Of a DNA stretch of 64,000 nt, positions 1-8,162 are shown piece by piece. Source of the stretch: Achromobacter sp. Marseille-Q4962 (GTDB lineage Bacteria; Pseudomonadota; Gammaproteobacteria; Burkholderiales; Burkholderiaceae_B); assembly GCF_943737005.1 (NCBI RefSeq), contig NZ_CALSFU010000013.1, positions 1 through 64,000 on the forward strand. Reading direction: 5' to 3'. Position 1 is the stretch's first letter; the number at the start of each line of letters is the position of its first letter. The translations under genes were made by a program, and so were the position numbers. Below the pieces are notes generated by a model, which was given only the letters and a program-made list of their open reading frames with translations, was not told where the DNA came from and searched no databases.

Positions 1-118
1 GAATTGCGCACTGCCTTGCAAAAATCACGTGGCCCCCTGCACCGCAGAACCCCGCGCCTCGCCTTGCCCTGCCGCACCGCCCCGCTTCAATTTCCGGGCC
101 CAGCGGCAAGGGAGCGAG

Positions 119-146
119 ACTATAGCATAGATTTTAAAACTGTCGC
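119..146 (-). promoter_or_regulatory. Possible leftward sigma-70 promoter
   Basis: On the minus strand a GCGACA element lies 16 bases upstream of TATAGT, followed by a CTCGC stretch. It points towards the left edge and away from the DUF1127-like gene. Its target would lie largely outside the window; bases 1-112 show no convincing ORF or tRNA. Promoter calls from two hexamers alone are weak. The remaining bases 147-233 hold only an 8-bp inverted repeat (GCGGCTCC at 175-182 and GGAGCCGC at 204-211), which may end transcription from the gene at 234-494. Confidence 0.3.
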
Positions 147-233
147 GCGGCTGCCATCAATCGCTGCCGGCGGGCGGCTCCCTTTTCTTCCTCTCTATAT
201 ATAGGAGCCGCGAAAGCCCTCTACGCCTGCGCT

Positions 234-494
234 TCACCAGAGCAACAGGTGCGCGTCGCGCACGCGCTGCAGTTCGCGCCGGCCCCAGGCTTCGTTGACC
301 AGCCAGCAGGGAGCGCCGATGTCCCTGAGCTGGAAGTCGTCCATTTCCACGGCCTGGGCGATCATCCGGCGCCTCATGCGCGTGCGGCGCAGCACGTGGA
401 GAGCCCGGGCCAGCCACCCGGCCGCGTTCGGTACGGGGCGCGCCGCGGCGCCGCCGCGGCAATCAAGAGGGATCGACTTCGAGGGCGTGCACAT
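234..494 (-). CDS. Small DUF1127-like protein
   Basis: 86 residues. The second half carries an Arg-rich stretch and then a VEMDDFQLRDIGAP segment that resembles the short DUF1127 (YjiS-like) motif, in which a leucine-aspartate-isoleucine-glycine core follows a basic helix. DUF1127 proteins are small and basic; some act as RNA-associated or phosphate/stress-response factors, but no function can be assigned here. The start is well supported: AAGGAG lies 7 bases upstream of the ATG at 494. The gene is divergent from the LysR regulator at 619, and the shared interval holds nested inverted repeats, so it may be that regulator's target. The N-terminal 40 residues are not recognisable. Confidence 0.6.
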   Translation of the reverse strand: MCTPSKSIPLDCRGGAAARPVPNAAGWLARALHVLRRTRMRRRMIAQAVEMDDFQLRDIGAPCWLVNEAWGRRELQRVRDAHLLLW

Positions 495-516
495 GATGAG
501 TCTCCTTCGGTGATCT

Positions 517-596
517 GGTATGGTTAGGCTAACCGTCCATACCTGCCCTGAATATCGAATGTTTTTGGCTTAATTGGATAGAAACCCTAACCAATT
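517..596. promoter_or_regulatory. Nested inverted repeats between divergent genes
   Basis: Three dyads are visible. GGTATGG (517-523) pairs with CCATACC (537-543). Inside it, GGTTAG (522-527) and CTAACC (529-534) flank a single base. Nearer the LysR start, AATTGG (572-577) pairs with CCAATT (591-596), and a further CTAACC lies at 587-592. LysR proteins usually bind T-N11-A dyads in the divergent intergenic region, so these are candidate operators for the regulator at 619 and for the small gene at 494. Confidence 0.5.
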
Positions 597-618
597 TAGC
601 GCGTGCCAGGATTTGTCC

Positions 619-1566
619 ATGCGGCTTCCTCTCCATACCCTGCCGGCGTTTCGCGCTGTGGCCGAATCGCAGACCCTGCGGGCCGCCGCACAGCGCCTGC
701 ATCTGACACACGGGGCCGTCAGCCAGCAGATCAAGCTGCTGGAATCCCGTCTGGGATACGAATTGTTCGAACGCAACGGCCGCGGCATCGTGCTCAATGC
801 GGCCGGGTCCGCCCTGCTGTGCAGCGTGCAGAGCGCGCTGGCCACGCTGGAGGAGGGACTGATGGCGGCGGGCGCGGTGGCCCGGGGCGGCGCGCAGACA
901 TTGCGGGTGTCGGTACTGCCCTCTTTCGCGCAGCGCTGGCTGTTACCGCGCATGGCGCGCTGGCGCGAACGCCACCCCGACCTGTCGCTGGAAATCGAGA
1001 CGTCGCAGCAGGTTGCGGACCTGTACCGCGACGGGTTTCACGCCGCGCTGCGTTCCGGCGAGGGGCCGTGGCCCGGCGTGGAGTCCGAGCCCCTGTTCGA
1101 CGAGCCGCTGCCGCTCATCGTGCTGGGCTGCCCGGAAACCGCGCAAGCCCTGCCCGACACGCGGCCGGAAACGCTGGCGACGCTGCCGCTGCTGGGCGAG
1201 AAGGAACTATGGCAGATCTGGTTCAAGGCGGCGGGCCTGAACCAGCCGGTGAACCCGGTGGCGTCGTTCAACGACGCGGGGCTGATGCTGCAGGCGGCGG
1301 AACAGGGGCTGGGCATCGCGCTGGGACGCGAGCTGCTGGCGGCCGACGCGATCTGCGCGGGCAAGCTGGTGCGCCTGTCGCCGATCGGCGTGAACCATGA
1401 ACTGACGCAGGGATATCACCTGGTCTACCGCCCCAGCCTGCGGGAATGGCCGCCGCTGCTGGCCTTGCGCGCCTGGCTGCGCGACGAGCTGGAACGCTCC
1501 CGCAGCAGCCTGGTGACTTCATTGCCCCGCTCGGCGCTGCCGGCGCCGCGCGGCGGCAGGCGCTGA
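619..1566 (+). CDS. LysR-family transcriptional regulator (GcvA-like)
   Basis: 315 residues from ATG 619; AGGA at 608-611 is correctly spaced, and the upstream in-frame TTG at 574 has no ribosome site. The N-terminal winged helix-turn-helix (about residues 5-62) contains the sequence LHLTHGAVSQQIKLLE, typical of the GcvA/AmpR branch of LysR proteins. The remainder is a LysR substrate-binding domain of normal length. It is divergent from the DUF1127-like gene and convergent, with only 5 bases between stops, with the CoA-transferase. By family rule it regulates itself and the divergent gene. The effector cannot be read from the sequence. Confidence 0.88.
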   Translation: MRLPLHTLPAFRAVAESQTLRAAAQRLHLTHGAVSQQIKLLESRLGYELFERNGRGIVLNAAGSALLCSVQSALATLEEGLMAAGAVARGGAQTLRVSVLPSFAQRWLLPRMARWRERHPDLSLEIETSQQVADLYRDGFHAALRSGEGPWPGVESEPLFDEPLPLIVLGCPETAQALPDTRPETLATLPLLGEKELWQIWFKAAGLNQPVNPVASFNDAGLMLQAAEQGLGIALGRELLAADAICAGKLVRLSPIGVNHELTQGYHLVYRPSLREWPPLLALRAWLRDELERSRSSLVTSLPRSALPAPRGGRR

Positions 1567-1571
1567 AGCGC

Positions 1572-3092
1572 TCAGGCCGCTTTGCGCGCGCGGGATTCGG
1601 CGCGGGGCAGCATGGAGCCCGTCTCGCCGAACCGCTGGTGCCAGGAGAACGCCTCTTCGAGCAGGTGCGGCGTCTGCCCGCCGCGCCGGCAGGCGCGCTC
1701 GAAGTAGTCTTCGAGCGCGTCGCGGTATGCGGGATGCACACAGTGGCGGATGATGGCGCGCGCCCGTTCGCGCGGCGCCAGGCCGCGCAGGTCGGCCAGC
1801 CCGCACTCGGTGACCAGCACGTCCACGTCATGCTCGGTGTGATCCACGTGCGACACCATGGGCACGACGCTGGAGATGTCGCCGTTCTTGGCGATGGACT
1901 TGGACACGAAGATGGCCAGGTGCGCGTTGCGCGCAAAATCGCCGGAGCCGCCGATGCCGTTCATCATGTGGGTGCCGCCCACGTGGGTGGAGTTCACGTT
2001 GCCGTAGATATCGAACTCCAGCGCGGTGTTGATAGCGATGATGCCCAGGCGACGCACCAGTTCGGGGGCATTGCTGATTTCCTGCGGGCGCAGCACGATG
2101 CGCTCGCGGTAGTGCTCGATATTGGCGAGGATTTTCTCGTACACGGGCCGGGACACCGTGATGGAAGACGCCGAGGCGAAGGCGAGCTTGCCCTGGTCCA
2201 GCAGTTCGATGGCGCTGTCCTGCAGCACCTCCGAGTACATCGCCAGCCGCTCGAAATCCGAGTCCGCGAATCCGTGCAGCACGGCATTGGCGATGGTGCC
2301 TATGCCAGCCTGCAGCGGCAGCAGCGAGCTGCCCAGCCGCCCCGCGGCCACTTCGGCGCGCAGGAACGTGTTGATGTGATTCGCGATGGCGTTGGTTTCC
2401 TCGTCCGGCGGCAAAGCGTTGGACGGGCTGTCGGGCTCCTGCGTGACGACGATGGCCGCGATGCGGGCCGGATCCACTTCGATATACGGCGTGCCGATGC
2501 GCTGGTCCACCGCCGTGAGCGGAATCGGCTCGCGGCCGGGGCGGTCCGCGGGCACGTAGATGTCGTGCAGCCCTTCGATGCCGGCCGGCACGCTCAGGTT
2601 GAGTTCGACGATGACCTGCCGCGCCTGCTGGACGAAGGATGCGGAGTTGCCCACCGACATGGTGGGCACGATGGCTCCGCTTTCCGTAATGGCGGCGGCC
2701 TCGATGATGGCGACATCCACGGGCCCGATGTGGCCGGCCCGCAGCAGTTCGGCCGTCTCGGACAGGTGCTGGTCGATGAACGCCACGCCGCCTTCGTTGA
2801 TCTTGCGGCGCAGCGTGGTGTCCACCTGGAACGGCATGCGGCGGGCGAGCGCATTGGCCTGCGCCAGCAGCTTGTCGGTGTCGTGGCCCAGCGAGGCGCC
2901 AGTGATCAGCGTCATGGACAAGGGCTCGCGCTCGGCCCGGCTGGCGATGGCCGCCGGCACGGACTTGCAATCTCCGGCGCGAGTGAAGCCGCTCATGCCC
3001 ACTGTCATGCCGTTCCTGACGAGCAGGGCAGCCTGTTCGGCGCTGGTGATGCGGTCTTGCAGGCCGGGATGGCGGATGCGGTCGGTATGCAT
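1572..3092 (-). CDS. Acetyl-CoA hydrolase/succinate-type CoA-transferase
   Basis: 506 residues, the usual size for the acetyl-CoA hydrolase/transferase family (Ach1, Cat1, AarC, YgfH). These enzymes move CoA between acyl groups such as acetate, propionate and succinate through a glutamyl-CoA thioester. The segment AMYSEVLQDSAIELLD places a conserved glutamate at residue 288, the likely nucleophile by analogy with AarC. The GIGGSGDFARNA motif and the HVDHTEHDVDVLVTE segment are also typical of the family. A cytoplasmic role in acetate or propionate detoxification is inferred. It is divergent from a LysR regulator at 3338, the likely controller. Confidence 0.88.
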   Translation of the reverse strand: MHTDRIRHPGLQDRITSAEQAALLVRNGMTVGMSGFTRAGDCKSVPAAIASRAEREPLSMTLITGASLGHDTDKLLAQANALARRMPFQVDTTLRRKINEGGVAFIDQHLSETAELLRAGHIGPVDVAIIEAAAITESGAIVPTMSVGNSASFVQQARQVIVELNLSVPAGIEGLHDIYVPADRPGREPIPLTAVDQRIGTPYIEVDPARIAAIVVTQEPDSPSNALPPDEETNAIANHINTFLRAEVAAGRLGSSLLPLQAGIGTIANAVLHGFADSDFERLAMYSEVLQDSAIELLDQGKLAFASASSITVSRPVYEKILANIEHYRERIVLRPQEISNAPELVRRLGIIAINTALEFDIYGNVNSTHVGGTHMMNGIGGSGDFARNAHLAIFVSKSIAKNGDISSVVPMVSHVDHTEHDVDVLVTECGLADLRGLAPRERARAIIRHCVHPAYRDALEDYFERACRRGGQTPHLLEEAFSWHQRFGETGSMLPRAESRARKAA

Positions 3093-3254
3093 GGGGTGTC
3101 TCCAATACGAGGCCGGCGGCTAGCGGTCGGGCGCGCGGCCTGGCCGTCGCGTCCGGGCACCGTCTGTCGCGGCGTTTCCTGGCTGTCCCGCGGCGGGCCG
3201 AACCCGGCGGGAATATCTCGGCGCCAGTATAGGAAGGGGAATGCCAAATCACGT

Positions 3255-3284
3255 AATGACTTAAAATCATTCAATTGAGTCATT
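3255..3284. promoter_or_regulatory. AT-rich dyad, candidate LysR operator
   Basis: In the 245-base divergent interval between the CoA-transferase (start 3092) and the LysR gene (start 3338), AATGAC (3255-3260) pairs with GTCATT (3279-3284), and a second AATGA/TCATT pair lies within. The stretch 3240-3300 is far richer in A and T than its surroundings. This is the expected position for a LysR site that controls both genes; the remainder of the interval shows nothing else. Confidence 0.45.
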
Positions 3285-3337
3285 TTTTTCATTATTTGGA
3301 CCAGGCCGCGTGAAATCCGCGGAGAGGATGGGCGGCA

Positions 3338-4270
3338 ATGGACGTGCGCGCGCTGCGCTATTTCGTCGAAACGGTCAGGCATGCAAGCTTCACGAAGGCG
3401 GCCCGGGCGCTCTTCGTGACGCAGTCCACCGTGAGCAAGATGATCCGGCAGCTCGAGGAAGAAGCCGGCACCCAGCTGCTGGTGCGCGACGGGCACACGG
3501 CCCGCCCCACCGACACCGGACGGGTGATGTACCAGCGCGGCCAGCAGGTGCTGGAAGTCATGCGGCAGCTGGGCGAGGAAATCCGAGAAACCTCCGACCT
3601 GCGGCGCGGCGAGCTGGAGGTGGGCATTCCGCCCATGATCAATCTGCTGTTCACGCCCGTGGTGAAGCGTTTCCGCGAACTGCACCCCGCCGTGCGCCTG
3701 ACCCTGCGCGAAGGAACGGGCCGCGCGGTGGAAACGCTGGTGGGAGACGGCGAGCTGGAAGTGGGCGCCACCATCCTGCCCGTGGCGCCGGACAGCGGCC
3801 TGGAAGTCCGCCCTTTCGGCAGCTATCCCGTGTGGGTCGTCGGGCCGCCGGATTCGCCCTGGGCCGGCAAGAAGTCGCTGCCGCTGACGGCGCTGCGCGA
3901 TACCCGGCTGCTGATCCCTACCGATGATTTCGCCATGACGCGCCGCCTGCGCCAGGGCTTTGCGGCCGCGGGCATCGAGCCGCGCATCGCCGCGCAAAGC
4001 GCGCACTGGGATTTCCTGGTGTCCCTGGCCTCGGCCGGCCTGGGCGCGGCCCTGCTGCCCGAACCGCTCGTGCAGCGCATGAAGACGCGCGGGCTGAGCA
4101 CGGCGCGGCTGGCGCGCTCGGCCATGCAATGGGAAGTGGGCCACATCTGGCGCGCCCCGGTTTCCCGCGCCCCGGGCTACCTTTCCCATGCGGCCCGGGC
4201 ATGGCTGGAGGTCTGCGACGCCGTGCTGGGCCAGACCGCCCGCGCGCGGTCCGGCGCGCCCCGCATTTGA
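3338..4270 (+). CDS. LysR-family transcriptional regulator
   Basis: 310 residues. The N-terminal helix-turn-helix (residues 1-60: ALRYFVETVRHASFTKAARA then VTQSTVSKMIRQLEEE) is classical LysR, followed by an effector-binding domain that starts near residue 88 with GELEVGIPPM. This resembles the CynR/CatM/BenM branch. It is divergent from the acetyl-CoA hydrolase/transferase gene, so acyl-CoA or organic-acid control of that gene is the natural inference. The start ATG is preceded by GGGCGGCA, a modest ribosome site. Confidence 0.88.
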   Translation: MDVRALRYFVETVRHASFTKAARALFVTQSTVSKMIRQLEEEAGTQLLVRDGHTARPTDTGRVMYQRGQQVLEVMRQLGEEIRETSDLRRGELEVGIPPMINLLFTPVVKRFRELHPAVRLTLREGTGRAVETLVGDGELEVGATILPVAPDSGLEVRPFGSYPVWVVGPPDSPWAGKKSLPLTALRDTRLLIPTDDFAMTRRLRQGFAAAGIEPRIAAQSAHWDFLVSLASAGLGAALLPEPLVQRMKTRGLSTARLARSAMQWEVGHIWRAPVSRAPGYLSHAARAWLEVCDAVLGQTARARSGAPRI

Positions 4271-4488
4271 ATCCAAACGTAGGGGTCGTAAGCCGGCATT
4301 GCCGCCCCGGTGCGAGGAAGCCGCGGAAGCGGCTCCTTGCCGCCGGGCCGTCCCAAGGCGAGAAGCGCCCGCCCGAGGGGCAGCGAGTCCGCGCGGCAGG
4401 CGCGGCGCGAGGCATTTTTTGTTGCACCGTTCCGCCTCCGGCTTGGTATGCTGCCGCCAGCTGGCGAGCGACTCGCATTTCCACAGAC

Positions 4489-6909
4489 ATGATGCCCCTT
4501 TATTCCTATCGCGCCCCACGCGCGCGCCGCCCCTCCCTCGGGGTCCTGGCCGCCGCCTGGCTGGCTGCCCTGCTTCTGGCGTTCGGCGCGCTGGCCGCGC
4601 ACGCGGCGCCCCCGACCCCGCAGGAAACCGAAGCCCAGCTCGCGGCCGCGCGCAAGCAGATCGACGACATACGCAAGCACATTCCCGACGAAGCGGACGA
4701 CGCGGACATGGTGGAGCAGCGCGGCAACGCGCTGGACATCCAGTCCAAGGCCGATGCGGCCGCCGAGGCGCTGGCGCCCCAGCTCGCCGCCGTAACAGCC
4801 AGGCTGAGCGAACTGGGCCCCGCGCCGGAGAACGGCAAGGAAGCGCCTGACGTGGCCGCGCAGCGCGCGCAGCTCGAAAAGACCAGCCGCGCGCTGGACG
4901 CCCAGATCAAGCTGGCCCGCCTGTTGTCGGTAGACGCCGCGCAAACCGCCGAACAGATTTCGGCGCAGCGCCGCAAGCTGTTCCAGGCCCGCCTGGGCGA
5001 GCGGCGCGACTCTTTCCTGGCCGGCCAGTTCTGGCAGGAATTCCACGAAGAGTTTCCGCGAGACCTGGAGCGTCTGGATTCGGTGGGCGAGGACCTGGCC
5101 AATGCCGCCAGGCAGACGCCGGCATGGGCCTGGCTGCTGGTGGGCGGGCTGATCGCGCTGACGCTCGCGGTGCGCGTGGGCATCGGCCGGCTGCTGCTGC
5201 ACCTGACCGCCACGCGCGTGCCGCCAGGGCGTCTGCGGCGCTCCTTCCTGGCGATGGCGCAGGTGGCGCTGTCCACGGCCACGCCGGGGCTGATCGCCCT
5301 GCTGCTCTACGTGGCGCTGGACTGGAATTCGCAATGGAACGACACCGCCAGCATCACGCTGACGGCCAACATGATCGCGATCGCCGCGTTCGGCGGTTAT
5401 GCCGCGGGCCTGGGCAATGCGCTCATGTCGCCGCGACGGCCGTCGTGGCGGCTGCCGCCGATTGGCGACGCGGTGGCGCGCCGGCTGCGCTGGGTGCCCA
5501 ATGCCGTGGGCGTGCTGGTTGCGCTGACCTGGCTGGCCGAGCGGCTGCCGGTGCTGCTGAACGCCAGCCTCACCACGACCATTACGGTGACCGGCATCGT
5601 TGCGGTGCTCATCATGCTGACGCTGGCCGCTGCCCTGAACGCCGGCCGGCGGCTGCGGCTGAAGGCGCAGCGCGAAGACGGCGAGTCCGCGGTTCCGTTC
5701 TGGGTGTCGGCCTTGAACGTGGCGATCTGGACGGTGCTCGTCATCAGCCTGTGCAGCCTGCTCGCGGGCTATGTGGCTTTCGGCAGCTTCCTCACCAAGC
5801 AGGTGCTCTGGGTGCTGATGGTGCTGGGCACCGCCTATCTGCTTTCCGTGCTGATCGAGGACGGTTTCAGCACGCTGCTGGGCAGCGGGCAGTCCAGCGA
5901 GTCGGAAGGCCCCAGCCTGCGCGACCAGGCTGCCGTGCTGCTGTCCGGCCTGGGCCGGGTGGCGGTGGGGCTGCTCGCGCTCATGCTGCTGGTGGCGCCG
6001 TTCGGCGAAGGGCCGATGGACCTGCTGCAGCGTTTCGACCAGTTGCGCAAGGGCCTGGCCATTGGCGAAGCGCAGATCCGGCCGGGCGCGCTGCTGCAGG
6101 CGCTGCTGGTGCTGGCCGTGTCGCTGCTGAGCGTGAAAATGCTCAAGCGCTGGCTGCGCACCCGCTATCTGCCCACCACCGAACTCGACCCCGGCATGCA
6201 GCTGTCGGCCGCCACGCTCTTCGGCTATGCGGGTTTCGTGCTGGCCGTGGCGCTGGCGCTCTCGGCGGCGGGCATCGGGCTGGAGCGGGTGGCCTGGATC
6301 GCCAGCGCGCTGTCGGTGGGCATCGGTTTCGGCCTGCAGGCCGTGGTGCAGAACTTCGTGTCGGGCCTGATCCTGCTCGCCGAACGCCCGGTCAAGGTCG
6401 GCGACTGGGTGTCGCTCGGCGGCGTCGAAGGCGACATCCTGCGCATCAATGTGCGCGCCACGGAAATCCAGATGGGAGACCGTTCCACGGTGATCGTGCC
6501 CAACTCCGAATTCGTGACCAAGACCGTGCGCAACGTGACGCGGTCCAACCCGCTGGGGCTGGTGCAACTGCGGCTGCCCATGCCGCTGGCCACCGACGCC
6601 GAGCAGGTCCGCGAACGGGTCCTGGACGTCTTCAAGACACACGAGGACGTGCTGGAGTCGCCAGCCCCGAACGTCTATCTGGAGGGCATCGAGAGCGGCC
6701 ACCTGATTTTCAGCGCCAAGGGCTATGTCTCGTCGCCGCGCGCCACCTACGGCGTGCGCAGCGCCCTGCTCTTCAGCGTGCTCAAGCGCCTGCGCGACGA
6801 CGGGCTGGAAATGGCCGCGCCGCCCACCATGCTGCTGGCGCAGCCGCCCCAGCCGCCGGCCGCCCCGCCGGCCGAAGCGCCCGGCAAGCCGCCGTCCCCC
6901 TCGCCCTGA
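4489..6909 (+). CDS. MscS-family mechanosensitive channel with DUF3772-type periplasmic domain
   Basis: 806 residues from tandem ATG codons at 4489/4492; the open frame extends further left, but the signal peptide (residues 1-40, ending AAHAAP) fixes this start. A periplasmic coiled region (about 41-200) of the DUF3772 type precedes many membrane helices from about residue 208. The C-terminal MscS core starts near residue 590 and contains VGIGFGLQAVVQNFVSGLILL and the ERPVKVGDWV beta-domain. Large MscS proteins of this kind (MscK/YjeP-like) open under membrane tension to release solutes during hypo-osmotic shock. The tail is rich in Pro and Ala. It appears to be a single-gene unit, ending convergently with the small membrane gene at 6919. 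Confidence 0.88.
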   Translation: MMPLYSYRAPRARRPSLGVLAAAWLAALLLAFGALAAHAAPPTPQETEAQLAAARKQIDDIRKHIPDEADDADMVEQRGNALDIQSKADAAAEALAPQLAAVTARLSELGPAPENGKEAPDVAAQRAQLEKTSRALDAQIKLARLLSVDAAQTAEQISAQRRKLFQARLGERRDSFLAGQFWQEFHEEFPRDLERLDSVGEDLANAARQTPAWAWLLVGGLIALTLAVRVGIGRLLLHLTATRVPPGRLRRSFLAMAQVALSTATPGLIALLLYVALDWNSQWNDTASITLTANMIAIAAFGGYAAGLGNALMSPRRPSWRLPPIGDAVARRLRWVPNAVGVLVALTWLAERLPVLLNASLTTTITVTGIVAVLIMLTLAAALNAGRRLRLKAQREDGESAVPFWVSALNVAIWTVLVISLCSLLAGYVAFGSFLTKQVLWVLMVLGTAYLLSVLIEDGFSTLLGSGQSSESEGPSLRDQAAVLLSGLGRVAVGLLALMLLVAPFGEGPMDLLQRFDQLRKGLAIGEAQIRPGALLQALLVLAVSLLSVKMLKRWLRTRYLPTTELDPGMQLSAATLFGYAGFVLAVALALSAAGIGLERVAWIASALSVGIGFGLQAVVQNFVSGLILLAERPVKVGDWVSLGGVEGDILRINVRATEIQMGDRSTVIVPNSEFVTKTVRNVTRSNPLGLVQLRLPMPLATDAEQVRERVLDVFKTHEDVLESPAPNVYLEGIESGHLIFSAKGYVSSPRATYGVRSALLFSVLKRLRDDGLEMAAPPTMLLAQPPQPPAAPPAEAPGKPPSPSP

Positions 6910-6918
6910 TCGCGGCGT

Positions 6919-7299
6919 TCAATCCTGCCGCAGGCGCGCGCTCAACAGCTCGCACTCGCGGCAGGCCAGGGCGATGTCCACGCCGATCAGCAGCAGGAAC
7001 ACCCCCATTTCCGCGCGCAGCTCGCCCGCCACCACCCGGTGGCTGGCGAGCAGCAGCAGCCCGAGCGCCGCAACCGCCCAGGCGGGCCAGCGCGGCGGCC
7101 GCCAGGCCCGGCTTGCCCGCGCGCGCGCCACCGCCAGCGCAGCCACGCCCGGCATCGCGAGCACCGAAAGCAGCAGGTAGGCGGCGATGGCGACCAGCGT
7201 CGTATCGGGGCTGACGCCGGTATGCAGCACCAGCGCTCCGGCGGCCAGGACGCCCACACCCAGGTACCAGAGAAAGCGGGCATAGATGAGTCGAGCCAA
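6919..7299 (-). CDS. Small membrane protein of unknown function
   Basis: 126 residues with about four hydrophobic helices (roughly 8-27, 33-52, 72-88 and 94-112). No family is recognised. The start is TTG at 7299 with GGAG about 8 bases upstream on the minus strand; no ATG fits. A short acidic/cysteine segment (CRECELLSARLRQD) forms the C-terminus. It lies between the MscS gene, with which it is convergent, and a divergent ABM-domain gene, and shares no obvious operon. Confidence 0.6.
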   Translation of the reverse strand: MARLIYARFLWYLGVGVLAAGALVLHTGVSPDTTLVAIAAYLLLSVLAMPGVAALAVARARASRAWRPPRWPAWAVAALGLLLLASHRVVAGELRAEMGVFLLLIGVDIALACRECELLSARLRQD

Positions 7300-7331
7300 G
7301 AAAAAACTCCGGCGGGCATGAAGGGAAACGC

Positions 7332-7355
7332 GCCCTGCGCCGCGCGGCGCAGGGC
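7332..7355. repeat. Perfect 24-bp GC-rich palindrome
   Basis: GCCCTGCGCCGC (7332-7343) is followed without a spacer by its exact reverse complement (7344-7355). It lies in the 135-base divergent interval between the small membrane gene (start 7299) and the ABM gene (start 7435). No T-tract follows on either strand, so it is not a typical terminator; an operator or a stable 5'-leader hairpin is possible. Confidence 0.55.
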
Positions 7356-7434
7356 CGGATTTTCAGCGATACTACCGCACTGCCCGGGCCGAAACGCGCC
7401 CCGGCTCATCGCGAACACAGCGGAGACATTCCCC

Positions 7435-7725
7435 ATGATCCAGGAAATTGCCAGCATCCACGTGCGAGAAGGCCAGGAATCGTTGTTCGAGCAGGGCGTC
7501 GCCCAGGCCAGGCCGCTCTTTCTGCGGGCGCGCGGATGCCATGGCGTGGCCCTGTACCGCAGCATCGAACAGCCGCAGCGCTATACGCTGGTGGTCGATT
7601 GGGAAACGGTGGAGAACCATATGGTGGACTTCCGCGAGTCGGCCGACTTCCAGGAATGGCGCAAGCTCGTGGGCGGATTCTTCGTCGAGCCGCCGCAGGT
7701 CCACCACGAAAGCAAGGTGCTCTGA
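7435..7725 (+). CDS. Antibiotic biosynthesis monooxygenase (ABM) family protein
   Basis: 96 residues, typical of the small dimeric ABM ferredoxin-like fold. Family features include the N-terminal strand IQEIASIHVREGQE, the central CHGVALYRSIEQPQRYTLVVDWETVENH and the FRESADFQEW segment, in which the bound ligand usually stacks. Members include heme- or quinone-modifying monooxygenases and many proteins of unknown substrate. The start ATG has GGAG about 9 bases upstream. It stands alone and ends 9 bases before the convergent MazG-like gene. Confidence 0.8.
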   Translation: MIQEIASIHVREGQESLFEQGVAQARPLFLRARGCHGVALYRSIEQPQRYTLVVDWETVENHMVDFRESADFQEWRKLVGGFFVEPPQVHHESKVL

Positions 7726-7734
7726 GCGCCCGGT

Positions 7735-8088
7735 TCAGTCTGGTGGTTCGTCGTGCCGGCGCGCGCTGCCGCGGAATTCCGCCGCCGGATACCGCAACGC
7801 GTTGCGCGCCATCTTGCCCGCCACCGCGCTGGGGATGTCCACCCCGAGCTGGTCCGCCAGCGCCACCAGGTACATCTGCACGTCGGCGATCTCGTCGGCG
7901 GCCTGCGCGAGCCGGGCGGGCGGCAGCGCGCGCGACTCCGCTTCGGTCAGCCACTGAAAGAGCGCCACCAGTTCGCCGGCCTCGCCGGCGACGGCCATGG
8001 CCAGGTTCTTGGGGCTGTGAAACGGCTCCCATTCGCGCTCCCGCGCGAAGCGGCGCAGGGCGAGCTTGATTTTCTGCAGGTCGGACAT
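7735..8088 (-). CDS. MazG-like nucleotide pyrophosphohydrolase
   Basis: 117 residues. It shows the metal-binding helices of the all-alpha NTP pyrophosphohydrolases: AGEAGELVALFQWL (ExxE) and ADEIADVQMYLVAL (ExxD), the RS21-C6/dCTPase-like layout. Such enzymes hydrolyse non-canonical or surplus dNTPs to the monophosphate and pyrophosphate in the cytoplasm. The ATG at 8088 gives the family's usual length; the open frame extends upstream but is not conserved-looking. It is downstream of, and probably co-transcribed with, the glutathione transferase gene (74 bases). Confidence 0.85.
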   Translation of the reverse strand: MSDLQKIKLALRRFAREREWEPFHSPKNLAMAVAGEAGELVALFQWLTEAESRALPPARLAQAADEIADVQMYLVALADQLGVDIPSAVAGKMARNALRYPAAEFRGSARRHDEPPD

Positions 8089-8162
8089 GAAGCGCGGATC
8101 TCCAGGTGCGGGCGGGCTGAGGGATGGGCGGGCACGCCGGCAAAGTCCTCGCGCCGCCGCCC

